This document shows positions 17,849 through 26,129 of a DNA stretch of 64,000 nt, one piece after another (the stretch's first letter is position 1; each line of letters begins with the position of its first letter). This DNA comes from Pollutimonas subterranea. GTDB taxonomy: Bacteria; Pseudomonadota; Gammaproteobacteria; Burkholderiales; Burkholderiaceae_B. A program made the translations under genes and the position numbers. The stretch is from the NCBI RefSeq assembly GCF_002849655.1, contig NZ_PDNW01000004.1:124001-188000 (forward strand), in the 5' to 3' direction. Under the pieces are notes generated by a model. The model worked only from the letters and a program-made list of their open reading frames with translations. It was not told the origin of the DNA and searched no databases.

Positions 17849-18823
17849 TTATTGCAGTTTAAGCCCCGCGCCTTGTATCAGATCACGATTCGCCTGGAGC
17901 TCATCGCCGATCTGACCGGAAAAATCTTGCGGTGTACCGGTCACGGGTATATTGCTGCTACCTGTCAGCATTTCCTGGATTTTCGGTGTTGCAATGACCG
18001 CGTTGATTTCCGTGTTCAGGCGCGTAACGATGTCCTCGGGCGTACCACCGGGCGCGAAGAAACCGAAGACCGACATTTTATTGGCCTTGGCATAACCCAA
18101 TTCAGTGAAGGTCGGCACATCGGGCAGAAAACCAGCCCGCTTGGGCGCGGCAATCGCGACGGCGTGAAGTGCGTCGCGCTGTATATGCCCGATCAGCGCC
18201 GAACTTACATTGGTCGAGATCAGTTCGAACTGCCCGCCCAGTGCATCGTTCGTTTGTTGTCCGCTGCCCTTGTAGGGCACGTGCGTCACGCTCACCTTGG
18301 CATCGTGCTGGAACTGTTCCAGCATTAGATGGCCTACCGAGCCAGGCCCCGATGTCGCCCAGCGCAAAGACCCCGGGTTTGCTTCGGACTGACTGATTAC
18401 GTCTTGAAGGCTCTTGCCTTTGAATGCACTGGTTCCCAACAGCACCACCGGGGACACCATGACGCTGGCGACCGGAGCAATATCTTTGGCGGGATCGTAG
18501 GATACTTTCGAAATCAGCGGAGACAGCGCAACCGGGCTGATTGATGAAAACCCGATTGTGTAGCCGTCAGGCTCGGCCTTTGCTACGGCTGCCATGCCGA
18601 CCGTTCCGCCCGCACCGCCCTTGTTTTCCACCACGAACGGTGTCTTCAGGCGGACGCTGAGTTCTTCCGAGATTGCACGCGTTACTGTGTCGCTGACGCC
18701 GCCAGGAGGATATACGACGATGACCCGGACCGGCTTTTCCGGCCAACTGGCGGCGACGGAGGCTGATGTGGCGGCGGCAAGAAGGCATGCAGTCAGCATG
18801 CCCGACATTTTTGTTTTTGACAT
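17849..18823 (-). CDS. Bug/TctC family periplasmic solute-binding protein
   Basis: The 324-residue protein has a signal peptide (LLAAATSASVAASWPEKP) and Bug motifs VRVIVVYPPGGVSDTVTRAIS, VENKGGAGGTVG, AEPDGYTIGF and VPYKGSGQQTNDALGGQ. In the last motif GQQ replaces the common GPA, a difference at the ligand-binding region. It is divergent from a Nudix gene with an 88-base spacer and stands apart from other catabolic genes, so its ligand cannot be guessed from context. It appears monocistronic. Confidence 0.92.
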   Translation of the reverse strand: MSKTKMSGMLTACLLAAATSASVAASWPEKPVRVIVVYPPGGVSDTVTRAISEELSVRLKTPFVVENKGGAGGTVGMAAVAKAEPDGYTIGFSSISPVALSPLISKVSYDPAKDIAPVASVMVSPVVLLGTSAFKGKSLQDVISQSEANPGSLRWATSGPGSVGHLMLEQFQHDAKVSVTHVPYKGSGQQTNDALGGQFELISTNVSSALIGHIQRDALHAVAIAAPKRAGFLPDVPTFTELGYAKANKMSVFGFFAPGGTPEDIVTRLNTEINAVIATPKIQEMLTGSSNIPVTGTPQDFSGQIGDELQANRDLIQGAGLKLQ

Positions 18824-18911
18824 GGGAGTCTTCCTGGGTCTGGGGAATACGGATGAACAATTGTATCCTTGGAAGGCTGCTTCTTATCCATTAACTTTAC
18901 TGCGCACCGCC

Positions 18912-19493
18912 ATGACCGATACCACCGACGATCACCTGACCGAAACACTGCTGCACAGCGAACCGCTCTTCGAGGGTCGCTTCCTGAATGCGCGCCGAGA
19001 CACGGTGCGCCTGCCTGACGGCGCCAGCGCCACCCGCGAATACTTCGTCCATCCCGGGGCCGTGGTCATCATCGCCCTGATGGATGATGACACCGTATTG
19101 CTCGAACGCCAGTTTCGTTATCCGGTGGGCCGGGTCATGACGGAGCTCCCGGCCGGCAAGCTGGACCCCGGCGAAGACCCGCTGGCCTGCGCCAAACGCG
19201 AACTTATGGAAGAAACCGGCTATACGGCCGGCAGCTGGGCCTATGCGGGCGCCTTGCATCTGGCCATTTCCTACTCCACGGAAATTATCCATATTCTCTT
19301 TGCACGCGATCTGATTGCCGGCGACGCACAGCTGGACGACGACGAATTCCTGGAATTACTGCCCATGGCGGCGGACGACGTCCTGGCAGCGTGCAGCAAC
19401 GGCGCCATCACGGACGCCAAGACGCTAAGCTGCAGCCTCTGGTTGCAGAACGTGCGTTCCGGCGCCTGGTCGCTGGACTGGAAACCTGCTTAG
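18912..19493 (+). CDS. Nudix hydrolase, ADP-ribose pyrophosphatase type
   Basis: The 193-residue cytoplasmic protein contains a full Nudix box, GKLDPGED through REL-EETGY, near residues 80-102, matching G-x5-E-x7-REU-xEExGU. The preceding ELPAGKLDPGE and the VRLPDGASATREYFVHPGAVVIIAL strand match NudF-like ADP-ribose pyrophosphatases, which split ADP-ribose to AMP and ribose 5-phosphate. ATG 18912 excludes a long upstream extension antisense to the Bug gene. It overlaps the convergent amidohydrolase gene by 4 bases. Substrate is assigned by family resemblance only. Confidence 0.9.
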   Translation: MTDTTDDHLTETLLHSEPLFEGRFLNARRDTVRLPDGASATREYFVHPGAVVIIALMDDDTVLLERQFRYPVGRVMTELPAGKLDPGEDPLACAKRELMEETGYTAGSWAYAGALHLAISYSTEIIHILFARDLIAGDAQLDDDEFLELLPMAADDVLAACSNGAITDAKTLSCSLWLQNVRSGAWSLDWKPA

Positions 19494-20353
19494 CCGATGC
19501 GACGGCTTACGTAAGCCCGAACCTCGCCCAGAAGGTCGCCGAGATCGCGTTGAAGACGATGGAATCCGTCATTGCGTTCGCGGCTGGCTTCATCCATATA
19601 GACCGGCCGCCTGATCTCGATCTGCAGGCTATGTCTGCGCAGCGCCGGCTGTCCAATTTGCGCGATCAACTGGACGCCTTTATACGGATCGTTGCGGGCA
19701 ACCGTATAGCCTTTGCCGCGCAATACATCTTCGATCAGTTGCACGAATTCCGGCTCGCAAGTCGTACCGTCGCGGTCACCCAGCACAAAATCCGCCAGTG
19801 GATGCTCGCTGCGCAAGCCCAGCCGTTCGTAGGCATCGTTGGGCATGGAGTGCAGGTTCATATGCCACAAAGCGCCAAATTGTTCATAGCGTTCCTGGAT
19901 GGCCTGGGCCAGCACTGCGTGATACGGCGCGTAGTAGTGGTCGATGCGGTGACGCACCTCGGCAACGCTCAGCCTGCGTTCGTAGATCGGGTTACGGGCG
20001 TCCATGCGCGTCCAGACCAGCCCCTTGCCCAGGCGCGTCTTTTCGCCCGGCGAGAGGGCTTCCGGCCATTGTCCATCCAGCGCATCCGGATCCAGGTCGG
20101 TGAGACTGCGATTCGCGTCGATATAAGTACGCGGGAACGTAGCAGCGACAAGCGTGGCTCCATGCTGCGGAGCCGCCGCCCACAGGGCCTCGACATGAGT
20201 GTCTTCGCCCTGGCGCAGCAAGGCCAGCGGTACGACATGGCCAAAGTCGGCCGGATAGGTCGTGCCGCTATGCGGCGAGTCGCAGACCATCGGGATCGCC
20301 TCGGTGGTCGGGTCGATTCGGAGGACAGCTTCAATGGCTGGTTGCGACATCAT
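19490..20353 (-). CDS. N-formylglutamate amidohydrolase family protein
   Basis: The 287-residue protein shows the family pattern: VCDSPHSGTTYP near residues 23-34, FPRTYIDANRSLTDLDPD near 73-90, WHMNLHSMPNDA near 162-173 and LQIEIRRPVYMDE near 243-255. HutG-type members hydrolyse N-formyl-L-glutamate to formate and glutamate in histidine breakdown, but many relatives act on other N-acyl substrates. Its start overlaps the stop of the upstream Bug gene by one base (TGATG), so the two are translationally coupled. No other hut gene is present, so the physiological substrate may instead be the ligand carried by that Bug protein. Confidence 0.9.
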   Translation of the reverse strand: MMSQPAIEAVLRIDPTTEAIPMVCDSPHSGTTYPADFGHVVPLALLRQGEDTHVEALWAAAPQHGATLVAATFPRTYIDANRSLTDLDPDALDGQWPEALSPGEKTRLGKGLVWTRMDARNPIYERRLSVAEVRHRIDHYYAPYHAVLAQAIQERYEQFGALWHMNLHSMPNDAYERLGLRSEHPLADFVLGDRDGTTCEPEFVQLIEDVLRGKGYTVARNDPYKGVQLIAQIGQPALRRHSLQIEIRRPVYMDEASRERNDGFHRLQRDLGDLLGEVRAYVSRRIG

Positions 20354-21345
20354 CAGTTCGTCTGGATGTTGGCGGCTTTGGCTACCGCGGCATAGCGTTT
20401 CAGCGCAGCATCGATGTCCTGGGCGAATTCTTCAGGCGAGTTTGTTATGAGCGTACCGCCCGCCTTCCTGGCGCGTTCCTGGAACTCCGGACTGGCCGCG
20501 GCCTTGCGCACGGCCTGGTTCAAGCGATCGATAATTTCCTTGGGCGTGCCTGCCGGTGCAACCAGGCCAAACCAACCGCCGGTTCCCATCTCGGGAAATC
20601 CCAGCTCGATGTAAGTCGGCACATCCGGCAACAGGGCCGAACGCTCGGCACCCAGGACCGCCAGCGGACGCAAGCGACCTTCCTGCAAATGCGGCAAGGT
20701 CGAGGACAAGTTGTCGGTAATGGCGTCGACCTGGCCGGCCAATGCATCGTTCAATGCTGGACCCGCGCCGCGATAAGGCACGTGCAGCAATTTGATGTCG
20801 GAGAGCATCATGAAGTTTTCAATGTTGGCATGGCCCAGCGAACCCACGCCCGGAGAGGCAAACGAATAGTCCATGGGCTTGGACTTGGCCAGCGCAATGA
20901 ATTCTTTCATATCCTTGGCCGGTACCTTCATGTTGACGGCAAAGATGCTGGGGATGCCCATTACGTTGGCAATGGGTGCGAAGTCCTTCACCGCATCGTA
21001 TTTCAGGCCTTTGTGAATGGCGGGATTCGCCCCGTGGGTACTTACCGTGGCCATGCCGATGGTGTAGCCATCGGGTACGGCGCGCGCGATCTGCTCGGCA
21101 CCCATGGCACCGCCGGCACCGGATTTGTTTTCCACGACAATGGCTTGACCCAATTCACGCCCGACATACTCGGCAATCAAACGACCGACCAGATCGGTCG
21201 AGCCGCCGGCGGCAAACGGTACGATCATGCGAAGGGAATGGGATGGGTAATCGGCCGCCACGGCGGAGCCGGCACAGCCCATCATGAACATGGCAGCACC
21301 GGCGAGGGCACGGCGAACCAACTTTGCGGTAATTGTTGCGGACAT
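20353..21345 (-). CDS. Bug/TctC family periplasmic solute-binding protein
   Basis: The 330-residue protein has a signal peptide (AAMFMMGCAGSAVAADYPSH) and Bug motifs RMIVPFAAGGSTDLVGRLIA, VENKSGAGGAMGA, AVPDGYTIGMA and VPYRGAGPALNDALAGQ. A cysteine in MMGCAGS could suggest a lipobox, but the AVAADY cleavage site fits a normal Sec signal better. The gene is coupled by a one-base overlap to the N-formylglutamate amidohydrolase and divergent from a LysR gene, giving a plausible regulated unit: sensor, receptor and hydrolase. An N-acyl amino acid ligand is a reasonable guess. Confidence 0.93.
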   Translation of the reverse strand: MSATITAKLVRRALAGAAMFMMGCAGSAVAADYPSHSLRMIVPFAAGGSTDLVGRLIAEYVGRELGQAIVVENKSGAGGAMGAEQIARAVPDGYTIGMATVSTHGANPAIHKGLKYDAVKDFAPIANVMGIPSIFAVNMKVPAKDMKEFIALAKSKPMDYSFASPGVGSLGHANIENFMMLSDIKLLHVPYRGAGPALNDALAGQVDAITDNLSSTLPHLQEGRLRPLAVLGAERSALLPDVPTYIELGFPEMGTGGWFGLVAPAGTPKEIIDRLNQAVRKAAASPEFQERARKAGGTLITNSPEEFAQDIDAALKRYAAVAKAANIQTN

Positions 21346-21429
21346 GAAAAACTCCGGTAACGTGTGAAGGACAAAAATGGAGTATCTGCAATTTACTTGT
21401 TACCGGCAAACGACTATATTTCACGCCAG

Positions 21430-21444
21430 TATTACATAATGTAA
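21430..21444. promoter_or_regulatory. Palindrome in the divergent Bug/LysR spacer
   Basis: The sequence ATTACATAATGTAAT is a perfect inverted repeat around one central base, 36 bases before the LysR start and 85 bases before the divergent Bug start. It fits the T-N11-A form of LysR binding sites. That LysR binds here is an inference from position and symmetry. Confidence 0.5.
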
Positions 21445-21480
21445 TGCTACCCTTTCACCACCTCGTCTCGTATCGCCGTA

Positions 21481-22386
21481 ATGAAGATTCACTCGCCATC
21501 GATGTCAGAATTGCACGCCTTCGCCACGGCAGCACGCCTGGGCAGCTTCACAAAGGCTGCGGAAGTACTCTGCCTGACCCAGGGAGCGGTCAGCCGCGCC
21601 ATTTCCCGGCTCGAAGCACATTTTGGCCAGCCGCTAATGAAGCGCAGTGCCCACGGACTGACGCTTACCGAGGCGGGACGCCGACTGGCCGATGCCACCG
21701 CCGGCCCATTGCATGCTATAGAAACCATTTCGTCGGAATTGCGCGGGGCCGCCGGCCGCCAGCACCTCAGCCTGGCCGTGGTGCCCACGCTGGCCAGTGT
21801 CTGGCTGGTACCGCGCCTCCCCGACTTCCATCGCCTTCATCCGGAAATCACCCTGTCCTTCGCCGCATATCGACGCGATGAAGACTTCTCACAAGCCACG
21901 CCGCACGCCGCCATCCTCAGCGGTCTTCCTCAACAATGGCCGCAATGCCATTGCGACTATCTGCTGGGCAGGGAGATCGTCGTTATCTGCCATCCCGAGC
22001 GCCTCCGGGCGCGCCGGGCAGCCGGGCGCTGGAACCATCCCGGCGAGCTGCTCGACGAAGCCCTGCTGTACCACGCCAACGCAACCGACAACTGGCAACG
22101 CTGGTTCGATGCGGTCGGCGTTGCGGGCAAGCCGCAGCCGGGCACAGCGCTGGACCAGGTCTCCATTATCGTGCGCGCCGTCATGGCTGATATGGGCATC
22201 GCCGTACTTCAGCGCTGCCTGGTACGCGATGAAATCGATGCCGGCCGCGTGGCCACGCCGTTTGACATACCCGTATCGCTCGATCGCGGCTATGTCCTGT
22301 GCTGCCCACAGCAACGCAAGGACCATCCTGCACTGAGCGCCTTCCGCGCATGGCTGCTGGAAGCAGCCGCCCGCGAATGCAAATAA
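21481..22386 (+). CDS. LysR family transcriptional regulator (GcvA-like)
   Basis: The 301-residue protein begins with a GcvA-type helix-turn-helix, SELHAFATAARLGSFTKAAEVLCLTQGAVSRAISRLE (residues 9-45), then KRSAHGLTLTEAGRRLADA. The effector domain follows. It is divergent from the Bug-amidohydrolase pair with a 135-base spacer, and 13 bases upstream of an AEC transporter on its own strand. It could control either or both. The spacer contains a short ATTACATAATGTAAT palindrome at 21430-21444, a candidate LysR site. Confidence 0.92.
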   Translation: MKIHSPSMSELHAFATAARLGSFTKAAEVLCLTQGAVSRAISRLEAHFGQPLMKRSAHGLTLTEAGRRLADATAGPLHAIETISSELRGAAGRQHLSLAVVPTLASVWLVPRLPDFHRLHPEITLSFAAYRRDEDFSQATPHAAILSGLPQQWPQCHCDYLLGREIVVICHPERLRARRAAGRWNHPGELLDEALLYHANATDNWQRWFDAVGVAGKPQPGTALDQVSIIVRAVMADMGIAVLQRCLVRDEIDAGRVATPFDIPVSLDRGYVLCCPQQRKDHPALSAFRAWLLEAAARECK

Positions 22387-22399
22387 AGAAGGCTTTGAT

Positions 22400-23314
22400 A
22401 TGACACTGTTAGGCTGGATAACGCAGTACGGCAATATAATGGGTTTCCTGTTGCCGGTACTGGTCTGCGCTGGAATAGGCGCCAGTTGGGCCCTGAAGAA
22501 AAAGGACTACCCGGGCGAATTCGTATCGGTGCTGGTCACCTCGGTTACGACGCCCGCGCTGGTATTTCATACCCTCCTGACGACCAAGCTGAACGACGCC
22601 TTATTACTGGATATTCTCGCCGCCGCTTTGCTGGGGCTTGCAGTGATGGCATGCCTTGCCGCCATCTTGTTGTATTTGGCCCGCCTGCCGGTGGCATCGC
22701 TGCTTCCGACTGCGACGTTTCCCAATGCCGGGAATCTTGGTCTGCCGATCGCGCAGCTTGCCTTTGGCGAGGTCGGGTTAACGGTCGCCGTAACGATCTT
22801 CGCCATTTTTTCCCTGTTTCAGCACACCTTGGGCGTATGGCTGCTTGGCTGGAACACGCGCGAGACCCGGCCAAGCAAATGGCCGAGCGGCGTAGCGGCC
22901 GCTTGTATTGCGGCCGTAGGCCTTCGGCTACTGGATTTCTCTTTACCAGCGCCCATCCTGGCCAGTGCGCACTTGGTCGGTTCATTGACGGTCCCGCTTA
23001 TGCTTCTTAGCTTGGGCTATTCGTTGGCAACCGTATCGCGCTCCAGCGTTGGACCAGGCTCCGTCGTGGGTCTGATTCGGCTAGGTGTTGGCGCCATGGC
23101 AGGCATCGCCGTCACCAGCCTGATTGACCTGCCGCCACTGGTGGGTGGCGTAGTCGTACTGCAAATGCTCATGCCGGTGGCGGTCGTAAGCTACCTTTAC
23201 GCCGAACGATACACCAAGGTCGGTGAAATATCCGCCGGCGCCGTGCTCGTTTCGACAACACTGTTCCTGATTTTTTCGCCACTATTGGTAGGATGGGCCG
23301 CCGCGACGCCCTGA
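22400..23314 (+). CDS. AEC family transporter
   Basis: The 304-residue inner-membrane protein has about ten hydrophobic segments and the auxin-efflux-carrier fold, including PTATFPNAGNLGLPIAQLAFG near residues 100-120 and LLSLGYSLATV near 201-211, conserved half-channel blocks. Bacterial members carry malonate, malate or other small acids. It lies 13 bases after a LysR gene and is likely co-transcribed with it. A GAAGG ribosome site precedes the ATG. The cargo is not predictable. Confidence 0.9.
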   Translation: MTLLGWITQYGNIMGFLLPVLVCAGIGASWALKKKDYPGEFVSVLVTSVTTPALVFHTLLTTKLNDALLLDILAAALLGLAVMACLAAILLYLARLPVASLLPTATFPNAGNLGLPIAQLAFGEVGLTVAVTIFAIFSLFQHTLGVWLLGWNTRETRPSKWPSGVAAACIAAVGLRLLDFSLPAPILASAHLVGSLTVPLMLLSLGYSLATVSRSSVGPGSVVGLIRLGVGAMAGIAVTSLIDLPPLVGGVVVLQMLMPVAVVSYLYAERYTKVGEISAGAVLVSTTLFLIFSPLLVGWAAATP

Positions 23315-23333
23315 AGTTAGCGTACTGATAAGC

Positions 23334-23361
23334 TTGACTTTATCGCTCACATCAATATACT
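23334..23361 (+). promoter_or_regulatory. Sigma-70 promoter of the riboswitch-terC transcript
   Basis: TTGACT (23334-23339) and TATACT (23356-23361) are separated by 16 bases, close to consensus. Initiation would be near 23368, immediately before the riboswitch core that begins CATCAAGGGGAG. This arrangement gives the aptamer almost no extra 5' sequence. Confidence 0.65.
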
Positions 23362-23368
23362 GGCGAAC

Positions 23369-23499
23369 ATCAAGGGGAGTAGCTTTCTTCCGACGCATCG
23401 TCATTACGGCTGTCTTGCATCACTCTGCAAACGCCCGGTGCTCGGGCAACATCCACATGTTGCTAGCAAGACCTTGCCATCGAAGGCAAGGCTCATATC
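23369..23499 (+). ncRNA. yybP-ykoY manganese riboswitch aptamer
   Basis: The leader contains the family's conserved blocks in order: AAGGGGAGTAGC at 23372-23383, TCGTCATTACGG near 23398-23409, and the GCAAGACCTTGCC with partner GGCAAGGCTC near 23467-23495. In known members the first and third loops form the Mn2+ site that docks two helices. It lies upstream of a TerC-family gene, the classic partner of this riboswitch (as with E. coli alx). Manganese binding should change folding so that the downstream terminators are bypassed. Boundaries are approximate; a covariance search would settle them. Confidence 0.85.
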
Positions 23500-23515
23500 C
23501 CAGCAATAGCTGTCA

Positions 23516-23552
23516 ATGGCCTGTGTCCTTCTGGATCAGGCCATTTTGCTTA
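23516..23552 (+). terminator. First riboswitch terminator hairpin
   Basis: AATGGCCTG (23516-23524) pairs perfectly with CAGGCCATT (23538-23546) across a 13-base loop, followed by a short T-rich tail TTTTGCTT. It stands between the manganese aptamer and terC and probably forms the off state. Confidence 0.75.
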
Positions 23553-23570
23553 GCCCAGCAATAGCTGTCA

Positions 23571-23607
23571 ATGGCCTGTGTCCTTCTGGATCAGGCCATT
23601 TTGCTTA
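23571..23607 (+). terminator. Second riboswitch terminator hairpin (duplicate)
   Basis: An identical copy of the first hairpin with the same T-rich tail, 55 bases further on. Transcripts that pass the first terminator would meet a second one before terC, which could tighten repression. Confidence 0.75.
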
Positions 23608-23706
23608 GTCTGGAGCTCGCCCCCTCAGCATCAAGGCGATACTCAAGCAGGCTTGCAGTCGGCCCGATCCGTTTCCCTTTTCAATTTTTACTCATACGGG
23701 TGACCG

Positions 23707-24420
23707 ATGCTTGAATTTTTACAAACACTAAGCTGGGCCGCAGTATTCCAGATTATCCTGATTGACATCCTGCTGGGCGGCGACAATGCCGTCGTGATCG
23801 CGCTGGCTTGTCGTAACCTTCCGGCCAAACAACGGATGCAAGGCATACTTTGGGGCACCGCCGGCGCCATCTTCCTGCGCGTTGCATTGATTGCCTTTGC
23901 CCTGACCCTGCTTGCCGTGCCTTACCTGAAGATCGTCGGCGCACTATTGCTGGTGTGGGTCGGTGTCAAACTTCTCATCCCGGAAGAAGACGCCCACGGA
24001 AAAATCGATGGTGGCGGCTCAATATTATCTGCCTTCAAGACGATTATCATTGCCGACTTTGTCATGAGCCTGGATAACGTCATTGCCATCGCCGGCGCAG
24101 CCCAGACCGCCAACCCCGACCATCAAATCGGACTGGTCATCTTCGGCCTGGTCGTCAGCGTGCCTATCATCATCTGGGGCAGCACGATTGTTCTGAAGCT
24201 TATCGATCGCTTCCCAATGGTCGTCACGTTCGGTGCAGCGTTGCTGGGCTGGATCGCGGGCGGAATGCTGGTCACCGATGTCGTGATCGTCGAACAGTTC
24301 GGCCCAATCACAGGCACCATGAAACTGGCGGCTGAAATTGTCGGTGCATTGTTCATTGTGATCGCTGGCCGCCTGCTGGCGCAACGCAAGCGTTCGGCTA
24401 CTGTGGCAGAACAGCAGTAA
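23707..24420 (+). CDS. TerC family membrane protein
   Basis: The 237-residue inner-membrane protein has about seven transmembrane segments and the paired TerC motifs: IDILLGGDNAVVIALACRNLP near residues 17-37 and ADFVMSLDNVIAIAGAAQ near residues 117-134, each with the conserved acidic DN. YceF/YkoY/Alx-type members export manganese and help metallate exported proteins. The upstream leader holds a manganese riboswitch, which supports a role in Mn2+ efflux. GGGTGA gives a weak ribosome site. The gene seems to be a single unit. Confidence 0.93.
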   Translation: MLEFLQTLSWAAVFQIILIDILLGGDNAVVIALACRNLPAKQRMQGILWGTAGAIFLRVALIAFALTLLAVPYLKIVGALLLVWVGVKLLIPEEDAHGKIDGGGSILSAFKTIIIADFVMSLDNVIAIAGAAQTANPDHQIGLVIFGLVVSVPIIIWGSTIVLKLIDRFPMVVTFGAALLGWIAGGMLVTDVVIVEQFGPITGTMKLAAEIVGALFIVIAGRLLAQRKRSATVAEQQ

Positions 24421-24465
24421 GCCTTGCCGGCGGCGCCCGACGCAACAGCGCCCGACGTTGACGCG

Positions 24466-25365
24466 TCAGCGCCGCCGCACCAGTCCCGCCGCTGCCGCGA
24501 GGACGGAATGGCTCAAGACCTCCATGGTCTGCGAATCAACCCCCCAGTGCTGCCAGTAAAGCGGCACATCCTCCCAGGCCCGCGCTCGCAGCGGTACCAG
24601 ACGGCCTGCGGCCAGTCCCTCCTGCGCCAACAGCAAGGGATTCATGGTCCAGCCCAATCCTGCCAACGTGGCTTGCACGAAGGCACGCGATGAGGGCAGC
24701 CACCATACCGGCGGATGCCAGTCGGCACCGCCCATCACCTTTTTTGCAAAACGCGCCTGCATGGCGTCTTTTCTATTGAAAACCAGGACCGGCGCCTCGG
24801 CCAAAGAGCGTGCATTGACGCCCTTGGAAAAATAGCGCTGATGAAAGTCAGGCGAGCAAGTGGCGACATAACGCATGCTGCCCAGCGCGTGGATCCGGCA
24901 TCCCTGTACCGGGTCGGACAGTGTGGTCACCGCTCCCAGCACGGCGCCCTTGCGCAACAGGGCGGCAGTATGGTCCTGGTCTTCGGACTGTAAATCCAGC
25001 GTGGCGCTGGTCTTGCCCGAGAACAACTCTGCCGCATGCATGAACCAGGTTTCGAGGCTGTCGTGGTTGACGGCCACGGCGATACTGGTTTGCGGCATGC
25101 TATCTTCCAGACCAAGCCGGTTAAGCGCATCATGCTCAAGCAAGGCAGTGTGTTCGGCCAACTGCACCAGCACTTGGCCATCCGGGGTGGCTATTGCAGG
25201 AACGGTGCGCTGCACCAGCAGCCGGCCCATGCGCTCTTCCAGTACCTTGATGCGCTGGGACACGGCAGAAGGCGTCACGTTCAGTACGGCTGCGGCGCGT
25301 TCGAAGCTACCCTCGCGCACGACGGCGGCAAGCGCCCGGAGATTTCCATGGTCGATATTCAACAT
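24466..25365 (-). CDS. argP: LysR family regulator ArgP
   Basis: The 299-residue protein has the ArgP/IciA type N-terminus, LRALAAVVREGSFERAAAVLNVTPSAVSQRIKVLEERMG, and RTVPAIATPDGQVLVQLAEHTALLE, which is characteristic of ArgP rather than other LysR proteins. It is divergent from an ArgO/LysE-type exporter 112 bases away, the standard argP-argO arrangement. In E. coli ArgP activates argO with arginine and holds RNA polymerase idle with lysine. The same logic is expected here. A CGGCGGCGC/GCGCCGCCG inverted repeat overlaps its 3' end at 24428-24477 but lacks a T-tract. Confidence 0.9.
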   Translation of the reverse strand: MLNIDHGNLRALAAVVREGSFERAAAVLNVTPSAVSQRIKVLEERMGRLLVQRTVPAIATPDGQVLVQLAEHTALLEHDALNRLGLEDSMPQTSIAVAVNHDSLETWFMHAAELFSGKTSATLDLQSEDQDHTAALLRKGAVLGAVTTLSDPVQGCRIHALGSMRYVATCSPDFHQRYFSKGVNARSLAEAPVLVFNRKDAMQARFAKKVMGGADWHPPVWWLPSSRAFVQATLAGLGWTMNPLLLAQEGLAAGRLVPLRARAWEDVPLYWQHWGVDSQTMEVLSHSVLAAAAGLVRRR

Positions 25366-25477
25366 TAGCGCAGCTTAATCATGGTTAATTAAATTAGCTT
25401 TATTTTATACGCGAGAAGGGTCAGAATGGGCAATGCCGTAGCGAACTGCTGCGGCATTGTCATTCTTGGAATTCCGT

Positions 25478-26116
25478 ATGTTCTCGCTTGCTCTTCAGCC
25501 TTCGTTTTACTCCGCATGGGCCAGTGGCATCGCCACCGGCCTGGGCCTCTTCGCCGTCGTCGGCGCGCAAAGCGCTTTCATCCTGCGCCAAGGGTTGATG
25601 CGCGCCCATCTGACGAGCATCCTGGTGGTCTGCGCCCTTATTGATGCCGTCTTCATCTTTGCCAGCGTATGGGGACTGCAGGCCGTCGCCACGTCAATGC
25701 CGTGGCTGACCGACGGCATCCTGTGGTTTGGCGTTGCATTCCTGCTCTGGTATGCCTTGCAGTCCGCTCATCGCGCATTGACATCGCAAAGCGGCCTGGC
25801 GGCAGCGCGCCACGCTGTTCCATCGCGGCGAGCCGCGGTGCTGGCCGCCACCGGCTTCACCCTGCTGAATCCGCATTTCTGGCTGGACATGGTGGTGGTC
25901 GGATCGCTGGCTCACAGCTTCGCCGACGCGCGCATGGGCTTCGCCGCCGGGGCACTCACCGCCAGCATGACGTGGCTGGTACTGCTGGGCGCAGGGGCCA
26001 GGCTGTTCGCACCGCTGTTCGCGAGGCAGAAAGCGTGGCGGGTCCTCGATGGGATCATCGCCGTCGTCATGGCGGGGCTGGCCTTCGGACTTGCCCACAA
26101 GGGAATGGGAATTTGA
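25478..26116 (+). CDS. argO: LysE/ArgO family basic amino-acid exporter
   Basis: The 212-residue membrane protein has about six transmembrane segments and LysE/ArgO motifs: GIATGLGLFAVVGAQSAFILRQGL near residues 15-38, and TGFTLLNPHFWLDMVVVGSLA near residues 127-147. These enzymes push out arginine or lysine when internal pools rise. It is divergent from argP, as in E. coli and Corynebacterium lysG-lysE. ATG 25478 gives a normal N-terminus; a TTG seven codons earlier is less likely. Arginine versus lysine preference is not visible in the sequence. Confidence 0.88.
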   Translation: MFSLALQPSFYSAWASGIATGLGLFAVVGAQSAFILRQGLMRAHLTSILVVCALIDAVFIFASVWGLQAVATSMPWLTDGILWFGVAFLLWYALQSAHRALTSQSGLAAARHAVPSRRAAVLAATGFTLLNPHFWLDMVVVGSLAHSFADARMGFAAGALTASMTWLVLLGAGARLFAPLFARQKAWRVLDGIIAVVMAGLAFGLAHKGMGI

Positions 26117-26129
26117 TCCGCGCGCCGCG

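Larger units (their letters stand above)
23500..23609 (+). repeat. Perfect 55-bp tandem duplication in the riboswitch expression platform
   Basis: The segment beginning CCCAGCAATAGCTG and ending GCTTAG occurs twice head to tail with no mismatch (23500-23554 and 23555-23609). Each copy carries one complete terminator hairpin. The identity suggests a recent slippage or unequal recombination event. Confidence 0.95.

Noticed and set aside
19391-20395. 334-codon plus-strand frame
   Set aside because: Antisense to the N-formylglutamate amidohydrolase gene, which has all family motifs.
24428-24477. GC-rich inverted repeat after terC
   Set aside because: The 9-bp stem has a 32-base loop and no T-tract and overlaps the argP 3' end, so I do not call it a terminator.
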